Assembly: GCA_003443635.1 (NCBI GenBank)
Contig: CP031964.1
Span: 1,830,321 to 1,894,320 of the forward strand
Origin: Flavobacteriaceae bacterium
GTDB taxonomy: Bacteria > Bacteroidota > Bacteroidia > Flavobacteriales > Flavobacteriaceae
Length of the DNA stretch: 64,000 nucleotides
Reading direction: 5' to 3'
Positions 47,687-55,691 of the stretch are shown here, one piece after another. The number at the start of each line of letters is the position of its first letter. Positions within the stretch are counted from its first letter, which is position 1. The notes under the pieces are model-generated. The model was given only the letters and a program-made list of their open reading frames with translations, made no database searches and was not told where the DNA came from. A program made the position numbers and the translations under genes.

Positions 47687-47903
47687 AGAATTATATACAA
47701 GAGTTTCTAGGTAGGATAAACTAAGTGCGACTTCATTTTATTATTAGTATAATTATTATTGTAATCCATAATACGATAGTATATATCCACTCTTTTTTTA
47801 ATTTGTTCATGCTTAAATAATTTAGTAGGTTATATAAGGTATTTAACGTGATTCTACTTTAATTGTTTTATTTAGATGATTCCAAAAAAATAGTATTATA
47901 AAA

Positions 47904-47949
47904 GAAAACCCTGCAAGGTGCTTTGAGGCATACGTCCAGCAAGGTTTTC
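47904..47949. other. Imperfect hairpin downstream of converging genes
   Basis: GAAAACCCTGC (47904-47914) can pair with GCAAGGTTTTC (47939-47949) with one C/T difference and a 24-base loop. There is no T run of the normal kind, so it may be a transcript-end structure or a repeat end rather than a typical terminator. The surrounding stretch 47687-47970 contains nothing else that I can support. Confidence 0.35.
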
Positions 47950-47970
47950 AGTAAGACAAATAGTTTTTTG

Positions 47971-49119
47971 TTAGTTTATACTTCTTCTTGATCTACTTCT
48001 AGATTTTGAAGAATTTGATGGAGAACTACTTTTTTTAGCTCTACTATTACTCGAAGTCGATTTTGCACGTTGCGATCTACTGTTGCTTGAACTAGAACGT
48101 TGTTGTACAGCACTCCTCCTGTTTGAGCTGCCTCTAGAGGCTACTCTTGAATTAGAATTTTGTCTAACAGGCGCTTTTCTAATTCTATTATCATTAGAAG
48201 ATGATCTTCTATTTACACTTGACCTTCTGTTTGTAGATTGATTTCTATTTACTGAGGATCTTCTATTATTAGCATTGTTAGTAGCAACACGTTGTCTTTG
48301 AGTTCTGTTAGTAGTTGTAGCTCTACGTGAATTAGAGTTAGCATTTCTATTGTTAGATACTCTACTTCTATTATTAGTTGTAGCTATACGACTTCTACGA
48401 GATATACTACCTTGGTTGTATATAGAACTTCTTCTCTTTGAATTGTTTGCATAACCTCTACGATTATTATTATTATAACTATACCTTACGTGACGTCTAT
48501 AATTGTTTCTATATGGTCTGTAGTAATCATACCTAACAGTTCTATAATACTGTCTGTATGGCCTTACATTAATCACACAGTATTCTCTAGCTGGAACAGC
48601 ATAATATCTATGCCAAGATCTATAAGTATAATATCTGTTATAAGAATTAATATATCCTGAATAATGAGAATATCTATTATAAAGATCGTAATACGCATAT
48701 AGATTACCAATTCTATTTATTCTTCCGAAACCATTATAACTAATACATATATCACCAATTTGAGACACTCTTCCATAATAATCATAAAAAATAGGTGTAT
48801 TTTCGATTTGTACTACAGCCCCATAATCATCATATTGCACATAAGCGTTATAATCATACCCTGAATTAAAACTGAGGTTTACTACTCCTAAATCTATGTG
48901 AGCACCAAACTTAGGGCCATAATTTTTTACATTAAAATCGAATTGGCCATCTCTGAAAATTGCGAATTCAATTCCGTTTTCTACAAATATGAAAGAATTA
49001 TTATATCCTCTTCCATAAGATGTTGATGTAAAACCATTATTGAAGTTGTTGGTAGTTTCTGCATTAACAGTTAATCCTGCAAAGAATAAACTTGTTAAAA
49101 GGAATAGTAATTTTTTCAT
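47971..49119 (-). CDS. Exported protein with Tyr-rich repeats and Arg/Ser/Asn-rich basic tail
   Basis: About 382 residues when started at ATG 49119 (MKKLLFLL), which opens a good signal peptide; an ATG at 49176 adds 19 residues of poor signal character. The middle has short repeats of the form YGRVSQIGD / FGRINRIGN and many tyrosines. From about residue 190 onward the sequence is dominated by Arg, Ser and Asn, with patterns such as RRSSVNR repeated, giving a very high positive charge. The tail would bind polyanions such as LPS, eDNA or exopolysaccharide. I know no named family; an envelope or matrix role is inference. Confidence 0.75.
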   Translation of the reverse strand: MKKLLFLLTSLFFAGLTVNAETTNNFNNGFTSTSYGRGYNNSFIFVENGIEFAIFRDGQFDFNVKNYGPKFGAHIDLGVVNLSFNSGYDYNAYVQYDDYGAVVQIENTPIFYDYYGRVSQIGDICISYNGFGRINRIGNLYAYYDLYNRYSHYSGYINSYNRYYTYRSWHRYYAVPAREYCVINVRPYRQYYRTVRYDYYRPYRNNYRRHVRYSYNNNNRRGYANNSKRRSSIYNQGSISRRSRIATTNNRSRVSNNRNANSNSRRATTTNRTQRQRVATNNANNRRSSVNRNQSTNRRSSVNRRSSSNDNRIRKAPVRQNSNSRVASRGSSNRRSAVQQRSSSSNSRSQRAKSTSSNSRAKKSSSPSNSSKSRSRSRRSIN

Positions 49120-49268
49120 AATCTTTGTTTTAATGTTACTTGTATAGTTGATACCAAACAGCGTGCCAAAAAACACGACTAATATTTACTATTTTGATTT
49201 TCAGATGATTAATATGTAAAAAATGTAAATTCTTTTTTATATTTTTATAATGTATTATTTACTCTTTT

Positions 49269-50351
49269 ATGGAAAACAGTCTAACCAATGTTACCAATTG
49301 TAAAAACTGCGATAAACAGCACGAAATAGGATTTGAGTTTTGCCCACATTGTGGACAAAAAACAAACGAAGATTTAACTATTGGCGTATTATTTTATAAT
49401 ACTATAAGTAATTATTTTTCTTTTGATGCTCGGTTTTTTAAGAGTTTTATCCCTTTAATGTTTAAACCTGGAGATTTAGCAAAACGCTTTATTGAAGGCA
49501 AACGCTTATTATATTTACATCCAGCTCAGATGTATTTATTTATCTCTGTAGTCTTCTTTTTTATTATATCGTTTGCAATTAGGGATACATCTCAAAAATT
49601 AGATGAAGGTTTTAAAAATGAAAAAGAGAATTCTACAATAATTTCAGATTCATTGAAACCAACCTTAGATTCTATACAAATTCAACAAACAGAAAAACTA
49701 TTTAATCAATTAAAAGATAATAAAAAGCTTCTTGGAATTAACGATGAGGATTTAAAGCTAGCAGATTCGATAATTAAAATACAAGCTGCAAATCCTCAAA
49801 GATTTAATACTGATTTTGGCTTTGATGAAAAAAAAGTAGACTCCCTTATTGCATCAGGTGCTGAAGATGCAATTATCTATAAACAAATGGGAATGAAAGA
49901 TGATGCAGGGACTTTTACACGTCATTTTTTTTCTCAAATGCTTAAGTTTTATAAAGATCGTGGAGCTGGTTCTATTTTACAAGCATTTTTTGATAGTATA
50001 CCGATAGCACTGTTTTTTTTGCTACCAATATTTGCATTTATTTTAAAGTTGTTTCATTATAAAAAAGGGCGTTTTGCGCATCATCTGGTATTTAGTTTTT
50101 ATTACTTTTCGTTTTTGTTTACAGCATTTAGCCTTTTGTATGGGATTAATCTAATCACAAATATTCCAAATTGGATAGATTTTTTAATTATACTATCTAC
50201 CTTTTTCTATTTATTTGTAGCAATAAAACGTTTTTATAATCAAGGATGGTTTTTGAGTTTTGTAAAAAGTAGCGCTATTACTTTTATATATTTTATGTTC
50301 CTTATCCCATTTACAATATTTGTAGGTTTAGTAGCATTTATGCTCTATTGA
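49269..50351 (+). CDS. DUF3667 family membrane protein with N-terminal zinc ribbon
   Basis: A 360-residue protein. Two CxxC pairs (NCKNCDK near residues 10-13 and FCPHCGQ near 26-29) form a zinc ribbon, followed by a DUF3667 core with LMFKPGDLAKRFIEGKRLLYLHPAQMYLF at about residues 65-95. Membrane helices are visible at about 95-112 and, in the C-terminal part, 235-355. The middle 120-230 is polar and charged. The family is common in Bacteroidota but has no established function. It is a single gene, divergent from 47971 and convergent with uvrA. Confidence 0.88.
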   Translation: MENSLTNVTNCKNCDKQHEIGFEFCPHCGQKTNEDLTIGVLFYNTISNYFSFDARFFKSFIPLMFKPGDLAKRFIEGKRLLYLHPAQMYLFISVVFFFIISFAIRDTSQKLDEGFKNEKENSTIISDSLKPTLDSIQIQQTEKLFNQLKDNKKLLGINDEDLKLADSIIKIQAANPQRFNTDFGFDEKKVDSLIASGAEDAIIYKQMGMKDDAGTFTRHFFSQMLKFYKDRGAGSILQAFFDSIPIALFFLLPIFAFILKLFHYKKGRFAHHLVFSFYYFSFLFTAFSLLYGINLITNIPNWIDFLIILSTFFYLFVAIKRFYNQGWFLSFVKSSAITFIYFMFLIPFTIFVGLVAFMLY

Positions 50352-50392
50352 AAGAGTTAAGTTTTACGCTGCACTTATACAAAAATAATAAA

Positions 50393-53179
50393 TTATAATT
50401 TATCTTTTAAAAAACGACCTGTAATAGATTCTTTGTTTTTTACTAATTCTTCTGGAGTGCCTGAAGCTACTAAATACCCTCCACCTTCACCACCAGTAGG
50501 CCCAAGATCTATAATATAATCAGCACATTTAATTAATTCTAAATTATGTTCGACTACAATAATAGAATGCCCTTTTGTAATTAGTGCTTCAAACGAAGTA
50601 AGTAATTTTTGAATATCATGGAAATGCAACCCAGTAGTTGGTTCATCAAAAATAAATAGTGTTTTATCTTTTGTATTTCCTTTTCCTAAAAAAGAAGCTA
50701 GCTTAATACGTTGAGCTTCACCACCAGAAAGCGTAGAAGAGCTTTGCCCAAGAGTAACATAACCTAAACCAACATCTTGAAGAGGTTGAAGTTTATTTTT
50801 AACCTTATTTTTCCCTTCAGTGTCAAAAAATGAAATAGCTTCATCAATTGTCATATTTAAGATATTATCAATAGATTTATCTGCAAAAGTGACCTCTAAA
50901 ACTTCTTTTTTAAAACGCTTACCTTTACAAGTATCACACTCTAAATGTACATCGGCCATAAACTGCATTTCAATAGTAACTTCACCTTCACCTTTACAAA
51001 TTTCACAACGACCACCATCAACATTAAAAGAGAAATGTTTCGCTTGGTAATTTCTTATATGACTTAATTTTTGACTTGCAAATAAAGCACGAATATCATC
51101 ATAGGCTTTTATATAAGTAACAGGGTTAGAACGAGAAGATCTCCCTATAGGATTTTGATCAATAAATTCAATATTTTTTATTATACTAAAATTGCCTTCT
51201 ATGGATGTAAATTCACCTGGCTTTTCACTATAATCAGAAATCTCTTTAACTAGAGAAGGATAAAGTATCTTTTTTACTAAAGTACTTTTTCCACTCCCAG
51301 AAACACCAGTAACAACTGTTAAACCTTCTAAAGGAAATGTAACATCAATATTTTTTAAATTATGCTCACGGGCACCCATAATATTAATATGATATTTTGA
51401 AGTACGCCTTGCTTCAGGAACTTTAATCTTTAAAGTTTCATTTAAATATTGGGCCGTTAGAGAATTTGAAGCTAATATATTTTTAAATGTACCAGTAGCA
51501 ACAACATGCCCCCCAAAAGTTCCGGCTTCTGGACCTATATCTATAATTTCATCAGCAGAAGCCATAATATCTTCATCATGTTCTACTACTATAACTGTAT
51601 TTCCTAAATCACGTAACGATTGTAATACTGTTATCAAACGTTCAGTATCACGAGGGTGTAAACCAATACTAGGTTCATCTAGAATATACATAGAACCCAC
51701 CAAACTACTTCCTAAAGATGTTGCTAAATTAATGCGTTGACTTTCACCTCCAGACAAAGTATTTGATTTTCGATTAAGTGTTAAGTAATCTAACCCAACG
51801 TTGGTTAAAAAACCTAAACGATTATTTATTTCTTTTAATAAACGTTTAGCAATATGCGTATCGTGTTCGTTGAGTTTTAAATTATTAAAAAATACTGTTA
51901 ATTGACTTAGAGGCATCTCTACTAGATCAGTAAGCGTTGCATTATTAATTTTAACATAATTGGCTTCAATTCTCAATCGTTTCCCCTTACAAACTTTACA
52001 TTTTGTTTTACCTCGATAACGAGATAGCATTACACGGTTCTGAATTTTATATGCTTTCGATTCTAATTCTGTAAAAAAAGAAGATAATCCTTCAAAATAA
52101 TTATTTCCATCCCAGAGAAGTTGTTTTTCTTCTTCACTGAGCTCAAAATAAGGTTTATGAATAGGAAAATCGAATTTATGCGAATTATTAACTAACTGAT
52201 CTCTATACCAACTCATACTTTCTCCTTTCCAACAAAAAATAGCATTTTCGAATATAGATAACGATGTATTTGGAATTACCAAATCTTTATCAATACCAAT
52301 CACATCACCATAACCTTCACATTTAGGGCAAGCTCCATATGGGTTATTAAAACTAAATAAATGTACATTGGGTTCTAAAAAACTCATTCCATCTATTTCA
52401 AATTTATTACTAAAAGACCTTAAAGAGTTATCTGATAGAATTTCTATACAACATTCTCCTTTACCTTCAAAAAAAGCAGTTTGTATGGCATCTGCTAATC
52501 GATTAAAGAAATCTTCTTCATTTCTTGTAATAATTCGATCTACTACTAATGCTATTGATTTATAAGGTTCTTTATAATTTTTTACTTCATCAATACGAAG
52601 TACGGTATCATTAATTTTTACTCTAGCATATCCCTGTTGTTGTAGAACGCTTAATTTATCTTCTATTTTTCTACCTTTTTCTAAATGAATAGGAGCGAGG
52701 AGTAATAACTTTTCTCCTTCTGGAAAAGATTTTATAAATGTTGTAACATCTGTTACTGTATCTTTTTTTACTAGCCTTCCAGATTCTGGAGAATATGTTT
52801 TTCCTATTCTTGCAAAAAGCAGTTTTAAATAATCGTAAATTTCTGTAGTAGTACCTACGGTAGATCTCGGATTAGTCGAATTAACTTTTTGTTCAATAGC
52901 AATAGCTGGAGCGATGCCTTTTATATAATCAACTTTTGGCTTGTTAAGACGCCCTAAAAACTGACGGGCATAGCTAGATAAGCTTTCTACATAACGACGT
53001 TGCCCCTCTGCATATAAAGTATCAAATGCTAAACTTGACTTTCCAGAACCAGATAAACCAGTGATAATGACTAGTTTATTTCTTGGAATGATAACATCTA
53101 TATTTTTTAAGTTATGCAATTTAGCACCTTTTATAAGGATGTTTTTTTTAGGATTTGCAGTTGAAATGTCAGTATTCAT
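50393..53179 (-). CDS. uvrA: Excinuclease ABC subunit A
   Basis: A 928-residue DNA-damage recognition protein of nucleotide excision repair, with two ABC ATPase halves. The first Walker A is GLSGSGKSSL (Lys47) and the second GVSGSGKSTL. Two ABC signatures of the form LSGGE-Q-R are present (TLSGGESQRINLA and TLSGGEAQRIKLA). Zinc-binding cysteine pairs appear in CPKCEGYGD, CKVCKGKR, CEICKGEG and CDTCKGKR. Length is normal for the family. UvrB and UvrC are not in the window. Confidence 0.97.
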   Translation of the reverse strand: MNTDISTANPKKNILIKGAKLHNLKNIDVIIPRNKLVIITGLSGSGKSSLAFDTLYAEGQRRYVESLSSYARQFLGRLNKPKVDYIKGIAPAIAIEQKVNSTNPRSTVGTTTEIYDYLKLLFARIGKTYSPESGRLVKKDTVTDVTTFIKSFPEGEKLLLLAPIHLEKGRKIEDKLSVLQQQGYARVKINDTVLRIDEVKNYKEPYKSIALVVDRIITRNEEDFFNRLADAIQTAFFEGKGECCIEILSDNSLRSFSNKFEIDGMSFLEPNVHLFSFNNPYGACPKCEGYGDVIGIDKDLVIPNTSLSIFENAIFCWKGESMSWYRDQLVNNSHKFDFPIHKPYFELSEEEKQLLWDGNNYFEGLSSFFTELESKAYKIQNRVMLSRYRGKTKCKVCKGKRLRIEANYVKINNATLTDLVEMPLSQLTVFFNNLKLNEHDTHIAKRLLKEINNRLGFLTNVGLDYLTLNRKSNTLSGGESQRINLATSLGSSLVGSMYILDEPSIGLHPRDTERLITVLQSLRDLGNTVIVVEHDEDIMASADEIIDIGPEAGTFGGHVVATGTFKNILASNSLTAQYLNETLKIKVPEARRTSKYHINIMGAREHNLKNIDVTFPLEGLTVVTGVSGSGKSTLVKKILYPSLVKEISDYSEKPGEFTSIEGNFSIIKNIEFIDQNPIGRSSRSNPVTYIKAYDDIRALFASQKLSHIRNYQAKHFSFNVDGGRCEICKGEGEVTIEMQFMADVHLECDTCKGKRFKKEVLEVTFADKSIDNILNMTIDEAISFFDTEGKNKVKNKLQPLQDVGLGYVTLGQSSSTLSGGEAQRIKLASFLGKGNTKDKTLFIFDEPTTGLHFHDIQKLLTSFEALITKGHSIIVVEHNLELIKCADYIIDLGPTGGEGGGYLVASGTPEELVKNKESITGRFLKDKL

Positions 53180-53276
53180 GGCTATTTACAGAAATAATCT
53201 TGCGAAGATAACACTTCTAATTTTAGTTTTAAAACTGCATTTATTATATGAGAAATTGTAAAAAAGATGAATTATT

Positions 53277-53309
53277 TTTGTTTTTCAGGTATGATTGTTG
53301 TTATATTTG
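53277..53309 (+). promoter_or_regulatory. Bacteroidota-type promoter for the sigma factor gene
   Basis: A TTTG (53277-53280) and a TATATTTG (53302-53309) are 21 bases apart, matching the -33/-7 consensus of the phylum. It lies 105 bases upstream of the start at 53415, leaving a leader of roughly 100 bases. Confidence 0.6.
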
Positions 53310-53414
53310 AAATATATAACGCAATAATATAATAATTAGCCTATAGCATAACATTACTTTTTTAAAATTCTAAACCCCCAAGCAAAGAACCCAAATTCTG
53401 CGCGCAAAAAAGTA

Positions 53415-54005
53415 ATGATTATGAGACAACAACCTATTACAGATGCTGTATTAGTAAGTAACTACATTAAAGGCGATGAAATTGCACTTTCTAAGTTAAT
53501 CAAAAAACACAAACAAAAAGTTTACAGCTTTATTTACTCTAAAGTATTTGATAGAGATATTACTGAAGATATTTTTCAAGATACGTTTATTAAAGTCATT
53601 CGTACTTTAAAATTAGGTAAATATAATGAAGAAGGTAAATTTTTACCTTGGGTAATGCGTATTGCTCATAATTTGGTCATAGATCATTTTAGAAAGAACA
53701 ATCGTATGCCTAAATTTGATAATAGCACAGATTTTGATATATTTTCTGTAATAAGTGATTCAGCTTTAAATGCAGAAAAGGCAATTATAAAAGATCAAGT
53801 CGCTAATGATGTAAAACGATTAATAGAAGAACTTCCTGAAGATCAAAAAGAAGTACTCGTTTTACGTATGTATAATGATATGAGTTTTAAAGAAATCTCA
53901 GAAAAAACAGGAGTTAGCATTAATACTGCTTTAGGTAGAATGCGATATGCATTAATTAATTTACGTAAAGTAATAGATAAACATAATATAATATTAACTA
54001 ATTAA
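53415..54005 (+). CDS. RNA polymerase sigma factor, sigma-70 family (ECF-like)
   Basis: A 196-residue sigma factor with region 2 (ITEDIFQDTFIKVIRTL, then KFLPWVMRIAHNLVIDHFRK) and region 4 (LPEDQKEVLVLRMYNDMSFKEIS, with a helix-turn-helix SFKEISEKTGVSINTALGRMRYA). It lacks regions 1 and 3, as in group 4 sigma factors. No anti-sigma gene follows; instead a conserved-looking small ORF at 54065 is next. ATG codons lie at 53415 and 53421, and either may be used. It probably controls an envelope or stress regulon that cannot be named from here. Confidence 0.9.
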   Translation: MIMRQQPITDAVLVSNYIKGDEIALSKLIKKHKQKVYSFIYSKVFDRDITEDIFQDTFIKVIRTLKLGKYNEEGKFLPWVMRIAHNLVIDHFRKNNRMPKFDNSTDFDIFSVISDSALNAEKAIIKDQVANDVKRLIEELPEDQKEVLVLRMYNDMSFKEISEKTGVSINTALGRMRYALINLRKVIDKHNIILTN

Positions 54006-54064
54006 TATAATAAAGGAAGTTTTGTTACGTTATGGTATTGTATAAAACAAAAAACCAAAAATAA

Positions 54065-54208
54065 ATGGCAAAACTTTACATTGAAGATTCTAAAAACCTC
54101 AAATTACTTAAGCCTAAAGATGAGACGGTAAATTTCATATTGAATTACTCTAGAGCTTTAAGAGTTATTAAGTATAACCATCTAAAGTTTGAATCGCTTC
54201 AAAACTAA
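54065..54208 (+). CDS. Small protein, 47 residues, downstream of the sigma factor
   Basis: An ORF of 47 codons plus stop with ATG at 54065, 59 bases after the sigma factor gene. The protein is soluble and mildly basic (MAKLYIEDSKNLKLLKPKD at the N-terminus). I recall similar short proteins beside sigma factor genes in Flavobacteriaceae, which supports a real gene. A terminator follows directly, so it is the last gene of the sigma factor transcript. A role in tuning the sigma factor is possible but not shown. Confidence 0.65.
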   Translation: MAKLYIEDSKNLKLLKPKDETVNFILNYSRALRVIKYNHLKFESLQN

Positions 54209-54218
54209 ATTATGAGCT

Positions 54219-54253
54219 AAAAAAAAGTCCTAATGTGAATTAGGACTTTTTTA
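54219..54253. terminator. Rho-independent terminator, bidirectional
   Basis: AAAAAAGTCCTA (54221-54232) pairs perfectly with TAGGACTTTTTT (54241-54252) around an 8-base loop. It serves the small ORF on the plus strand and overlaps the last codons of the endonuclease III gene on the minus strand. Confidence 0.9.
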
Positions 54254-54905
54254 ACCGCTTATTATTATATTCATCTAGAACAGATTTCCTTCCTATTGTT
54301 TTAGTAATAATATCTTTTTCAAGATCCCAACCTCTTGCTGGAGAATATTCTCTTCCATACCATATAATTTGTAAATGTAAATCATTCCACAATTCCTTTG
54401 GAAATAAACGTTTAGCATCTTTTTCAGTTTGAACGACATTTTTACCATTAGTCAAATTCCAGCGATACATTAAACGATGTATGTGTGTATCTACAGGAAA
54501 TGCTGGTATTCCAAATGCTTGAGAAACCACTACACTAGCGGTTTTATGACCAACTGCAGGAAAAGTTTCTAAAACCTCTAATTCTTGCGGAACAACTCCA
54601 TCATATTTATCAACCAATATTTGTGATAGCCCATGAATACCTTTAGCTTTCATTGGAGAAAGTCCTACAGGTCTTATTATATCTCTAATTTCGTCAATAC
54701 TAAGTTTAATCATATCATAAGGGTTATCTGCTCTTTCAAACAATAAAGGAGTAATTTTATTAACTCTTACATCTGTACTTTGAGCGGACATTAATACAGC
54801 TATAAGTAATGTGTATGGATCTTTGTGATCTAGTGGAACAGGGATTTCTGGATATAATTTATATAGCGTATTTATTACGAAATTTACCTTTTCTTGTTTT
54901 GTCAT
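54240..54905 (-). CDS. nth: Endonuclease III-like DNA glycosylase without Fe-S cysteines
   Basis: A 221-residue helix-hairpin-helix glycosylase read from ATG 54905 (MTKQEKV); an ATG at 54983 is in frame but would overlap the divergent bcp gene. Endonuclease III removes oxidised pyrimidines and cuts the abasic site. The helix-hairpin-helix and catalytic lysine are at FPAVGHKTASVV (Lys121), and the catalytic aspartate at FPVDTHIHR (Asp139), nearly the same numbers as in E. coli (120 and 138). The protein holds no cysteine at all, so the four ligands of the C-terminal 4Fe-4S loop are missing. The glycosylase and lyase residues are intact, so activity is expected. Confidence 0.9.
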   Translation of the reverse strand: MTKQEKVNFVINTLYKLYPEIPVPLDHKDPYTLLIAVLMSAQSTDVRVNKITPLLFERADNPYDMIKLSIDEIRDIIRPVGLSPMKAKGIHGLSQILVDKYDGVVPQELEVLETFPAVGHKTASVVVSQAFGIPAFPVDTHIHRLMYRWNLTNGKNVVQTEKDAKRLFPKELWNDLHLQIIWYGREYSPARGWDLEKDIITKTIGRKSVLDEYNNKRLKKS

Positions 54906-54910
54906 TAGTG

Positions 54911-54918
54911 TATATTTG
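54911..54918 (+). promoter_or_regulatory. Candidate -7 promoter box for bcp
   Basis: TATATTTG matches TAnnTTTG and lies 24 bases before the bcp start at 54943, within the gap between divergent nth and bcp. The -33 box is not clear. Confidence 0.45.
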
Positions 54919-54942
54919 TGAAAAAGTTCAAAGATAATAAAT

Positions 54943-55392
54943 ATGACTACATTAAAAGTAGGAGATAAGGCTCCAGAGTTCACATCTAAAGATCAAGATG
55001 GAAATATAATTACACTAAATGATTATAAAGGGAAAAAACTAGTAGTTTTCTTTTATCCTAAAGCAAATACCCCTGGATGTACTTTAGAAGCCTGTAATTT
55101 AAGAGATAATTATACGGAATTACAACAAGAAGGCTATGAGATACTAGGTGTAAGTGCAGATAGTGAAAGAAAGCAATCTAATTTTAGAAATAAATTTAGT
55201 TTCCCTTATCCGTTATTAGCTGATGAAGATAAATCTGTAATTAATGCTTTTGGAGTTTGGGGTCCAAAACAATTTATGGGACGTAATTTTGATGGAATTC
55301 ATCGCATAACATTTGTGATTGACGAATCTGGAATTATCTCTAAAGTAATTGATAAGGTAAAAACTAAAGATCACGCTAATCAAATTTTATAA
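54943..55392 (+). CDS. bcp: Thioredoxin-dependent peroxiredoxin, Bcp/PrxQ type
   Basis: A 149-residue cytoplasmic peroxidase that removes hydrogen peroxide and organic peroxides using thioredoxin. The peroxidatic Cys46 is in TPGCTLEAC, and the resolving Cys51 lies five residues later, the atypical 2-Cys arrangement of Bcp. FFYPKANTPGCT is the classic active-site text. The gene is divergent from nth, a pairing that links oxidative-damage defence and repair. Confidence 0.94.
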   Translation: MTTLKVGDKAPEFTSKDQDGNIITLNDYKGKKLVVFFYPKANTPGCTLEACNLRDNYTELQQEGYEILGVSADSERKQSNFRNKFSFPYPLLADEDKSVINAFGVWGPKQFMGRNFDGIHRITFVIDESGIISKVIDKVKTKDHANQIL

Positions 55393-55450
55393 TTTGGTTG
55401 GCTTCAAAAATTAATTTCGACTAATTTTATTATTTATAAACATTTAAAAA

Positions 55451-55687
55451 ATGAATATTACAGATTGGTTGGGGTCAATAGGAGTTTTTATGATATTGCT
55501 AGCTTACATTTTAAGTGTAAAGGATTTAGTATCTACAAAAGAGCTATCGTTCATACTCCTTAACTTTGTAGGCGCTTTATTGGCGTGTTCTGCATCTATT
55601 TTACTTAACTATATTCCATTTATTATATTAGAAGGAGCTTGGGCACTAGTATCCCTAAGTACATTATTAAAATATAAAAAAGTGTAA
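55451..55687 (+). CDS. Small membrane protein, CBU_0592-like
   Basis: A 78-residue protein with two or three hydrophobic helices (about residues 8-22, 32-50 and 53-70) and almost no polar loops. The sequence NITDWLGSIGVFMILLAYIL and the SASILLNYIPFIILEGAWALVS region fit the CBU_0592 family of small membrane proteins, whose function is unknown. It follows bcp by 58 bases and ends 4 bases before the convergent stop at 55692. Confidence 0.8.
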   Translation: MNITDWLGSIGVFMILLAYILSVKDLVSTKELSFILLNFVGALLACSASILLNYIPFIILEGAWALVSLSTLLKYKKV

Positions 55688-55691
55688 TTAC

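Noticed and set aside
47687..47970. Possible tRNA or small RNA in the gap
   Set aside because: No cloverleaf or CCA-compatible acceptor stem was found; only an imperfect hairpin without a T run is present.
54906..54983. Longer N-terminus for endonuclease III
   Set aside because: It would run into the divergent bcp gene and its promoter, and the extra residues do not resemble the family; the start at 54905 matches E. coli numbering.
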